Positions 1 to 4,780 of a DNA stretch of 5,844 nt are shown piece by piece. Source of the DNA: JBFJWU01 sp041623475 [NCBI: bacterium] (GTDB taxonomy: Bacteria > J088). Every line of letters starts with the position of its first letter. Position 1 is the stretch's first letter. Location of the stretch: assembly GCA_041623475.1 (NCBI GenBank), contig JBFJWU010000226.1:1-5844 (forward strand), given 5' to 3'. A program made the translations under genes and the position numbers. The notes under the pieces were generated by a model. That model did no database searches. It was not told the DNA's origin and worked only from the letters and a program-made list of their open reading frames with translations.

Positions 1-564
1 ACCGGCCTGGGGATGGCATTGACCAAAAAATTTCTTGATACCGGTGGTGGGCAGATCGAGATCGACAGCGACAAGGGCCAGGGAACCACGGTCACGATCT
101 GGTTTCCAAAGGCAGGCGCGGTGGCGCCACCAGCGACACAGGAGCCAGCAGCCCCGCCCGCCTACGAGGTTACAGCACGTAGGCGCCGTCGGACGGTGCT
201 CGTTGTTGAGGACGACGGGTCAACCCAGGAATTCATGCAGGCGGCCCTGGGTGATGTCTATGACGTGACCGTTGCCGGTGATGCTGAGCAGTTTCGGGCG
301 GCCCTGGACCACGACATCCCTGATCTGATCCTGATGGACCTGTCCCTGTCCGGACCAGCAGACGGGATTTCACTGACAAAGGAAATACGGCAGAAACCGG
401 ACTTGCGGCACATACCGGTAATCGCCCTGACCGCCCACGCGCAGGATCGTGACCGCCAGATCGCAATGTCGGCGGGCTGCAATGATTTTCTGGTCAAGCC
501 TTGTCCGTTGGCGGAATTGCTGAACCGTATTGACCTGTTGATGCCCGAAGACACTGCGGCCTGA
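1..564 (+). CDS. Hybrid sensor histidine kinase, C-terminal part (5' end outside the window)
   Basis: The reading frame is open from base 1 and ends at TGA 562-564, giving 187 visible residues; the true start lies upstream. The first ~38 residues are the end of a HATPase_c kinase domain: the ATP-lid glycine motif TGLGMAL, then GGGQIEIDSDKGQGTTVTIW, matching the usual 'GG-I-S-G-GT-F-P' ending. An Ala/Pro-rich linker follows (about residues 38-55) and then a basic run ARRRRR. A complete receiver domain occupies about residues 64-181: acidic pocket VVEDD (70-72), phospho-acceptor Asp113 in LILMDLSLSG, switch Thr144 in ALTAHA, and Lys166 in FLVKPCP. All key receiver residues are present, so it should accept phosphate. 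Family knowledge says such hybrids pass phosphate from a kinase His to their own receiver Asp; the His-containing and sensor domains are not visible, so the signal is unknown. No Hpt or DNA-binding domain follows. The gene converges on the lipoprotein gene. Confidence 0.9.
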   Translation, partial: TGLGMALTKKFLDTGGGQIEIDSDKGQGTTVTIWFPKAGAVAPPATQEPAAPPAYEVTARRRRRTVLVVEDDGSTQEFMQAALGDVYDVTVAGDAEQFRAALDHDIPDLILMDLSLSGPADGISLTKEIRQKPDLRHIPVIALTAHAQDRDRQIAMSAGCNDFLVKPCPLAELLNRIDLLMPEDTAA

Positions 565-579
565 CGTACCCCGAGGACT
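565..579. other. 15-base gap between two convergent genes
   Basis: The stop codon of the kinase (562-564) and that of the minus-strand lipoprotein gene (580-582) are only 15 bases apart. I see no GC-rich hairpin followed by a T-run on either strand in or next to the gap. Any terminators therefore lie inside the opposing coding sequence, are Rho-dependent, or are absent. Confidence 0.6.
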
Positions 580-2673
580 TCAAAAGCCGCCGGATTCAAC
601 CAGGTCGTACAGCGATTCCAGGTAATTAAAGCCACGCGGATCCGATGCGTGGTTCAAGTCGCGTTGCCAGTACCAGAGATCTGGAACCGTACGCAGGTAT
701 CCGAACGGATAGCTTGTCAGACTGGGACGGTCGACAGCGATCTCGTCAAACGGATACCGATAAATGTCGTTTGCCCGACCGGCCACCGTCAGTCCCTGCT
801 GCAGTAACGCTTCGGCATCAACCAGCGCCAGCGCAGCCGCGGCCTGGTCGGCAGCGTCGCCGTCCAGTTCGAACTCTCGCTCCAGCATCACCGCACGGTA
901 GAGCTCGGTCATAAACGCAGCGCGGAGCGCCGTAATTTCCAGGCCCAGCGCGATTTCGCGCCAGATGCGCTCGCCGCCGGCAGCGACGTCCGATTCCAGT
1001 GCCCACCATCGGTCGGCGAACAAGCGGCTTTGGTTCGCAATGGTACTGAGCTGCTCGAATTCCGCTGCGAACGCCTGCAGTCCCGTCGGCGTTGTTTCGG
1101 CCAGTTCATACAGCCTGGTGCGAATCGGCTGCCCATGGATGTCTGCGAAATGCCCGACATCGTCGGCCGCATCCCAGGCGATCAGCCAGCGAATGCCGTT
1201 TGCCTCCAGCAATTCGGAACCCTGCCATTCGACGACTTCGGCAAACAATGCCAGCGACTCGTCGCCGGCGTCACCCAATGACCGAAAGATCGGCCGCAAC
1301 GGGTCCAGGTAGTCGTCACCGGGTTCATATGCATAGGCGGCGGCCGCCAGGTCGTTCAGCCAGTAACCCCACTCCCAACCGGAACTGAAATTAATCTGGC
1401 CATCCATTCCCGACTCCGCCAGCCGTGCCAGGTCATTCCAGCGAGCATATGTGTACTGCGGCAGGAACAGGGGCACATCGTTGTCAAAGGTCACCCAGTA
1501 GGCGGTTTCCGGATAGTAAAAGACGTCCCGTTTGCCGATTTCCTGCAGCAGGAACTCGCGCATATCGGTAAAATCCTGCCGGTCGTAGGTTGGCCCGGCG
1601 CGGTACAGGTCGTACCACTGCACCGTGTGGGGCATCACCCCCATGCCTGGATCGGCAAACGCAGCGATGTAATTGAAGTTCATGCCGTCATAACTGTCTG
1701 CCGTCTGGTTAACCGTGCAATGGACCTTGGTGGCGGTCTTTGTCCCGGGATACTCGGCATCCAGGTAATTGGCCAGGAATGACAGCCAGGACACCTGGTC
1801 CTGGTCAGAAATCGAAAAGAATTCGCTGGCCCCCATTTCTACGTTGATGTGATCCCACGGCACCGCCATCAGGCGGTCCACCGATGCTGCCAACTGGTCC
1901 GTCGGTTTTGCGGGATCTTCCAGGTCGACCAGGAAAAACGAATTCTGCTGTCGAAACGCAATCGGCGCGACAATTCCAACCTTCACACCGCGATCATGGG
2001 CCAGCGCTACCAGGTCGCCGGCGTGCCCAATCCACTTGTCAAATTCAACGGTTCGCAGCAGGTTCCATTCGACATAATTCTGGCGCCGCGCCACAAGCCA
2101 GGCCAGGAACTCGTCGAACCGCTCCAATGTCACCGGATCATGACCAAGTAGCGTCGATTCCAGTTCAATCGGATGCATGGTGTGGACGTGCGTCCCGCGC
2201 ATGTCATAGACCGGCGCGTGTATTTCATCGACAGTGCCCAGGCAATCAGCGACACACAGTTCGTCGGCAAACAGGATCTCGCGGGGATGGATGTAGTAAA
2301 TTCCGGCCCGTTCGAGGATGTCCCAGACCCCGTACTGCAAACCCGCCGCGTCAACGGCACTGACCAGGTAATCCCCGTCAACCCCGGTCAACTGATATCC
2401 CTCGTCGACGATCGCCTGGCCCTGTTCGACCCGCTGCAGGCGGATCGTCAGGTCCGAACCGGTAAACCCGCCCCATTCCACACGATTGTTGGGGTCCATG
2501 CGGTTAATATCTGCCTGCAGCCGCTCAATCACCGGTTCGACGGCGCTGGAGCCGGCTTGCAGGCTGATTCGCAGCGGTACGACGGAATTTGCCTGCTGGC
2601 ACCCGGCGGCCCCGGCAAACGTGGCCGCGCACAGCAAAGGAACCGCAGCGCCCCGCAACTTGTCCAAAAACAT
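580..2673 (-). CDS. Predicted outer-membrane lipoprotein with glycoside-hydrolase-like (GH20/GH67-type) architecture
   Basis: Start chosen at ATG 2671-2673 (697 residues) because it gives a normal lipoprotein signal: MFLDKLR, a hydrophobic stretch, then GAAGC with Cys25 as the lipidated residue. The lipobox is weak (Ala at -3). Gln at +2 fits outer-membrane sorting. ATG at 2695-2697 adds 8 residues and is also possible; the frame stays open up to GTG 2800-2802, but that extension has no ribosome site and spans the control region. Residues ~33-135 resemble the alpha/beta domain preceding the barrel in GH20/GH67 enzymes (DEGYQLTGVDGDYLVSAVDA, then AAGLQYGVWDILERAGIYYI). Residues ~155-440 look like a TIM barrel: YDMRGTHVH as strand 1, ARRQNYVEWNLL as strand 2, and HINVEMGASEFF (275-286) at the position of the GH20 catalytic H-x-G-G-D-E motif. 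There Ser283 replaces Asp and Glu284 is kept. The segment INFSSGWEWGYWLNDL (427-442) is aromatic-rich. Residues ~450-640 are mostly helical. Cys140 and Cys144 could pair. Family and substrate are not recognised; a catalytically altered sugar-binding protein is an alternative. Confidence 0.75.
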   Translation of the reverse strand: MFLDKLRGAAVPLLCAATFAGAAGCQQANSVVPLRISLQAGSSAVEPVIERLQADINRMDPNNRVEWGGFTGSDLTIRLQRVEQGQAIVDEGYQLTGVDGDYLVSAVDAAGLQYGVWDILERAGIYYIHPREILFADELCVADCLGTVDEIHAPVYDMRGTHVHTMHPIELESTLLGHDPVTLERFDEFLAWLVARRQNYVEWNLLRTVEFDKWIGHAGDLVALAHDRGVKVGIVAPIAFRQQNSFFLVDLEDPAKPTDQLAASVDRLMAVPWDHINVEMGASEFFSISDQDQVSWLSFLANYLDAEYPGTKTATKVHCTVNQTADSYDGMNFNYIAAFADPGMGVMPHTVQWYDLYRAGPTYDRQDFTDMREFLLQEIGKRDVFYYPETAYWVTFDNDVPLFLPQYTYARWNDLARLAESGMDGQINFSSGWEWGYWLNDLAAAAYAYEPGDDYLDPLRPIFRSLGDAGDESLALFAEVVEWQGSELLEANGIRWLIAWDAADDVGHFADIHGQPIRTRLYELAETTPTGLQAFAAEFEQLSTIANQSRLFADRWWALESDVAAGGERIWREIALGLEITALRAAFMTELYRAVMLEREFELDGDAADQAAAALALVDAEALLQQGLTVAGRANDIYRYPFDEIAVDRPSLTSYPFGYLRTVPDLWYWQRDLNHASDPRGFNYLESLYDLVESGGF

Positions 2674-2785
2674 ACTCGATCCGGTCCCGTTGGTCATAGG
2701 TCGTATTCTACGCCAATCATTCGCTCGCGGACGGCTATGGGTGTCAACAACGAGTGAAATTGCGAAAATGAAACAGGAACCAGAC

Positions 2786-2801
2786 TGGCCCGACCGGGCC
2801 A
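2786..2801. promoter_or_regulatory. 16-base dyad upstream of tolQ (possible operator or leader hairpin)
   Basis: TGGCCCGACCGGGCCA has two 7-base arms that pair perfectly around a 2-base centre. As RNA it would form a 6-bp GC-rich stem with a GACC loop. It ends 28 bases before the tolQ start and 15 bases before its ribosome-binding site, inside the region shared with the divergent lipoprotein gene. It could be a site for a dimeric regulator or a 5' leader hairpin. No T-run follows, so it is not a typical terminator. The symmetry is seen directly; any function is inference. Confidence 0.35.
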
Positions 2802-2816
2802 CCGCTCAAACTGGGA

Positions 2817-2821
2817 AAGGA
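2817..2821 (+). promoter_or_regulatory. Ribosome-binding site that fixes the tolQ GTG start
   Basis: AAGGA, within GGGAAAGGAA, sits 8 bases before GTG 2830-2832. This is good Shine-Dalgarno placement and supports the non-ATG start of tolQ. Confidence 0.75.
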
Positions 2822-2829
2822 ACTCTATT

Positions 2830-3588
2830 GTGCTGGCAGCATTTGCCGAACCCGAAATTGCATCGGCCGTCTCGACAGGCGGCGCCGACAGCCTGATCGT
2901 CACCCTGGTCCTGTGGGCGCTTTACGCAATGAGCGTCGCGACATGGGCCGTAGTCGGCTGGAAGATCTGGCGTCGGCGACAGGTCAAGTCGGCAGACACC
3001 GTCTTCCTGGACACGTTCTATGAATCACGCGGATTTGAACAGATCTATGCGGCTGCCAGGGGTTCCATGGACAGCGGCGCGGCGCGGCTGTTTGCCGCCG
3101 CCTACGACGAGCTGGAATCGATGAAAAAGCACGGGCGCCTGTCGGCCCGCTTGACCGTGACTGACCTGACCCGCCTGATTGACCGGTCCCTGGACCGGGC
3201 CGGCCTGGACATCCGCCTGCAGCGCGAAGTTTTCCTGACATTCCTGGCAACAACCGCATCTGCGGCACCGTTTATCGGCCTGTTCGGCACGGTCGTCGGA
3301 ATCATGAATGCGTTTGCCGAAATCGGGCGGATGGGCTCGGCCAGCCTGACCGTCGTCGCCCCGGGCATTTCCGAGGCATTGATCGCCACTGCCTGGGGCC
3401 TGGCCGCAGCGATCCCGGCCGCGTGGTTTTACAACTACCAGCAGCGGGCCCTGGACGAGGAAGAATCGGCGCTGGCCGGTTTTCGCCTGGAACTGATGAA
3501 CCTGCTGGAAACCTACATATTCCCGGAATACCTGGGCATCGCGACGGTCGACAATCAAGCACCGGCATTCGAGCAGGAAGACGACTGA
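2830..3588 (+). CDS. tolQ: TolQ, proton-channel subunit of the Tol-Pal motor (MotA/TolQ/ExbB family)
   Basis: 252 residues from a GTG start. TolQ forms the inner-membrane pentamer around TolR and, with it, converts the proton gradient into movement of TolA. Three membrane segments are visible: about 21-45, 136-162 and 172-200, with a large cytoplasmic part between the first two. The family signature is clear: PFIGLFGTVVGIMNAF in segment 2 and APGISEALIATAWGLAAAIP in segment 3. Thr154 and Thr187 correspond to E. coli TolQ Thr145 and Thr178, which line the proton path, and Glu182 matches the conserved Glu of segment 3. The length is slightly above the 230 residues of E. coli TolQ because both ends are longer. 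It is the first gene of the operon; its TGA shares one base with the tolR ATG. By sequence alone it could be called ExbB, but the tolB gene downstream makes TolQ the better name. Confidence 0.9.
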   Translation: MLAAFAEPEIASAVSTGGADSLIVTLVLWALYAMSVATWAVVGWKIWRRRQVKSADTVFLDTFYESRGFEQIYAAARGSMDSGAARLFAAAYDELESMKKHGRLSARLTVTDLTRLIDRSLDRAGLDIRLQREVFLTFLATTASAAPFIGLFGTVVGIMNAFAEIGRMGSASLTVVAPGISEALIATAWGLAAAIPAAWFYNYQQRALDEEESALAGFRLELMNLLETYIFPEYLGIATVDNQAPAFEQEDD

Positions 3589-4001
3589 TGGCATTCAGTC
3601 CGGGCCAGCGGAAAAAGGCGATTGCCGAAATCAACGTTACACCGCTTGTCGATGTCATGCTGGTCCTGCTGATCATTTTTATGGTCACGGCACCGATGAT
3701 GGACCAGGGCATCGACTTGAAGCTGCCAGAGGTCGCCACAACTGCGCTGGACGTCGAGCAGGCGCAATTGACCGTCAGTATGAACGACCAGGGTCGTGTC
3801 TTTGTGGACGGCCAGGCGCTGCCTGCCGAGGGCTGGCAGGACAAACTGGCCGCCATTATCGAGACCCGTGCCGATGACCCGGTCTATGTCGAAGCCGATA
3901 CCAGCGTCCCCTATGGACAGGTCGCAACGCTGTTGGGTACCCTGCGCCAGGCCGGCGCGACGAAATTGAGCCTGGTCACCCAGGAGCCCCAATCCCGGTG
4001 A
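3588..4001 (+). CDS. tolR: TolR, proton-channel subunit of the Tol-Pal motor (ExbD/TolR family)
   Basis: 137 residues, close to the 142 of E. coli TolR. The ATG at 3588 overlaps the tolQ stop by one base, with AGGA 9 bases upstream. An open frame extends further upstream but only as a shadow of tolQ. A short basic cytoplasmic tail (GQRKKA) leads into the family signature INVTPLVDVMLVLLIIFMVT, the single membrane helix at about 20-36. Asp22 corresponds to E. coli TolR Asp23, the residue that is protonated during energy transduction. The periplasmic domain (about 43-137) ends in the typical VEADTSVPYGQVATLLGTLR followed by AGATKLSLVT, with Asp104 and Tyr109 at conserved family positions; in TolR this domain dimerises and can contact peptidoglycan. 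Two to three copies are expected per TolQ pentamer. The stop overlaps the tolA start by 4 bases. Confidence 0.92.
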   Translation: MAFSPGQRKKAIAEINVTPLVDVMLVLLIIFMVTAPMMDQGIDLKLPEVATTALDVEQAQLTVSMNDQGRVFVDGQALPAEGWQDKLAAIIETRADDPVYVEADTSVPYGQVATLLGTLRQAGATKLSLVTQEPQSR

Positions 4002-4780
4002 CCGACGCGGGTAAATTCGATGACTACGCTGGCCTGGCCCGCTTTGTCGCCATCAGCGTTGCCCTGCATATTGGGATCGGCCTGGCTGCATCTGTTGACT
4101 GGGCGGTCCCGGAGCCCCGCAAACGCCTGGTCGAGGTCGAACTGGCCCCGCCAGCCGGCAAACCGGGGGCACCGGAACCGGTGGCAGAGCCAGCTTCGCC
4201 ACCACCCGTGGCCGCCCCGGAGCCACCTCCGCCCGCACCCGCACCGGAACCCGTCGCCAAGCCACAGCCAAAGCCGGAGCCGGCCCCGCAGCCCAAGCCA
4301 GCTCCCAAACCCGAGGCCGCGCCCAAGCCAGCCCCGAAACCGGAACCCCAGCCCGTCGCCAAACCCGAGCCCGAACCCGCCGCGCCACCGTCACCGGCTG
4401 CGGCACCGGGCGAAACGCTCAGTGACATTCGCAAGATGCTTGCGGACAAGAAAGCCGCCGATGGCCAGGGGGGCGCCGGCGGCGATGCCCATAACCTGCC
4501 GTCAGGTGTCAAGGGTCGGCTCTATTTCAGCCAGCTGCAGGCTGCGATTCGTGCCGTCTGGTCGGTCCCCCCCGGCAGCCGCCAGTCCCCGGTTGAAATA
4601 GAGGTCCTGATCGGCAGCAATGGAACCCTGATCCGTCGTACAATGGTGAAGTCCAGCGGCGACACCTTGCTTGACCGCAGCGCCCTGGCTGCGTTGGACG
4701 CAGCCGACCTGCCGGCACCACCCGAGGATTTCGACACGCCGTTGCAAATGATCATGCGACTGATTCCACCGGAGGAATAA
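3998..4780 (+). CDS. tolA: TolA-like periplasm-spanning protein (TonB/TolA family)
   Basis: 260 residues from GTG 3998, which forms a GTGA overlap with the tolR stop; AGGAG lies 11 bases upstream. TolA is anchored in the inner membrane, driven by TolQ-TolR, and reaches TolB/Pal at the outer membrane. There is one membrane helix at about 13-33 (FVAISVALHIGIGLAAS). It carries the S-x3-H pattern (Ser20, His24) that TonB and TolA use to couple to the motor. Next is a Pro/Lys/Glu-rich stretch (about 51-137), a short helix ETLSDIRKMLADKKA (139-153), a glycine-rich hinge, and a TolA-type C-terminal domain (about 171-260) with LYFSQLQAAIRAVWSVPPGS, then VKSSGDTLLDRSALAAL. The long Ala/Lys-rich helix of E. 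coli TolA (421 residues) is missing and is replaced by a TonB-like proline linker. The operon position argues for TolA over TonB. Confidence 0.82.
   Translation: MTDAGKFDDYAGLARFVAISVALHIGIGLAASVDWAVPEPRKRLVEVELAPPAGKPGAPEPVAEPASPPPVAAPEPPPPAPAPEPVAKPQPKPEPAPQPKPAPKPEAAPKPAPKPEPQPVAKPEPEPAAPPSPAAAPGETLSDIRKMLADKKAADGQGGAGGDAHNLPSGVKGRLYFSQLQAAIRAVWSVPPGSRQSPVEIEVLIGSNGTLIRRTMVKSSGDTLLDRSALAALDAADLPAPPEDFDTPLQMIMRLIPPEE
4148..4408 (+). repeat. Proline-rich PKPEP-type repeat region inside tolA
   Basis: This stretch encodes TolA residues 51-137, built of short irregular units such as PKPEP, PAPKPE and EPVAKP. At DNA level a 12-base direct repeat, GCCCAAGCCAGC, occurs at 4291-4302 and 4321-4332. 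Its 30-base period corresponds to a 10-residue unit, PKPAPKPEAA then PKPAPKPEPQ. Such a linker is expected to be extended and stiff, spanning the periplasm as in TonB. The repeats could vary in number between strains by slippage. Confidence 0.8.
4771..4776 (+). promoter_or_regulatory. Ribosome-binding site of tolB inside the end of tolA
   Basis: GGAGGA lies in the last codons of tolA, 3 bases before ATG 4780-4782, which itself shares its A with the tolA TAA stop. The spacing is short but the match is strong. It supports the tolB start and translational coupling. Confidence 0.65.

Larger units (their letters stand above)
2674..2829. promoter_or_regulatory. Divergent control region between the lipoprotein gene and tolQ
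   Basis: This is the only real intergenic space in the window, and both flanking genes must be transcribed out of it. On the minus strand there is a perfect TTGACA (bases 2742-2747 as TGTCAA on the plus strand), but the sequence 17 bases downstream (GCGAAT) is a poor -10. A TAGAAT at 2705-2710 on the minus strand is a better -10 but lacks a -35; used as a -10 it would start transcripts near 2698, which favours ATG 2673 as the lipoprotein start. On the plus strand the best pair I see is GTGTCA 2741-2746 and GAAAAT 2764-2769 with 17-base spacing, a weak match. These assignments are guesses by eye. Confidence 0.35.

Noticed and set aside
2173-2757. 194-residue plus-strand open frame antisense to the lipoprotein gene
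   Set aside because: No motif and no good ribosome site, and the minus frame carries a coherent signal peptide and domain pattern.
2786-2801. The dyad upstream of tolQ read as a transcription terminator
   Set aside because: No T-run follows on either strand, and both flanking genes point away from it, so no transcript needs to end there.
3423-3587. 55-residue upstream extension of tolR
   Set aside because: It is an out-of-frame reading of the end of tolQ; the ATG at 3588 has its own ribosome site and begins the normal TolR N-terminus.
3025-3594. 189-residue minus-strand open frame opposite tolQ
   Set aside because: It lies wholly over the strongly conserved tolQ frame and shows no recognisable motif.
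3822-3840. Inverted repeat CCTGCC/GGCAGG within tolR
   Set aside because: Only 6-base arms in GC-rich code; expected by chance and inside a conserved gene.
4024-4512. 162-residue minus-strand open frame opposite tolA, rich in Gly/Ala/Ser
   Set aside because: It is the mirror of the proline-rich tolA repeats (CCN codons read as NGG); its composition is fully explained by tolA, and no ribosome site or family signature is visible.
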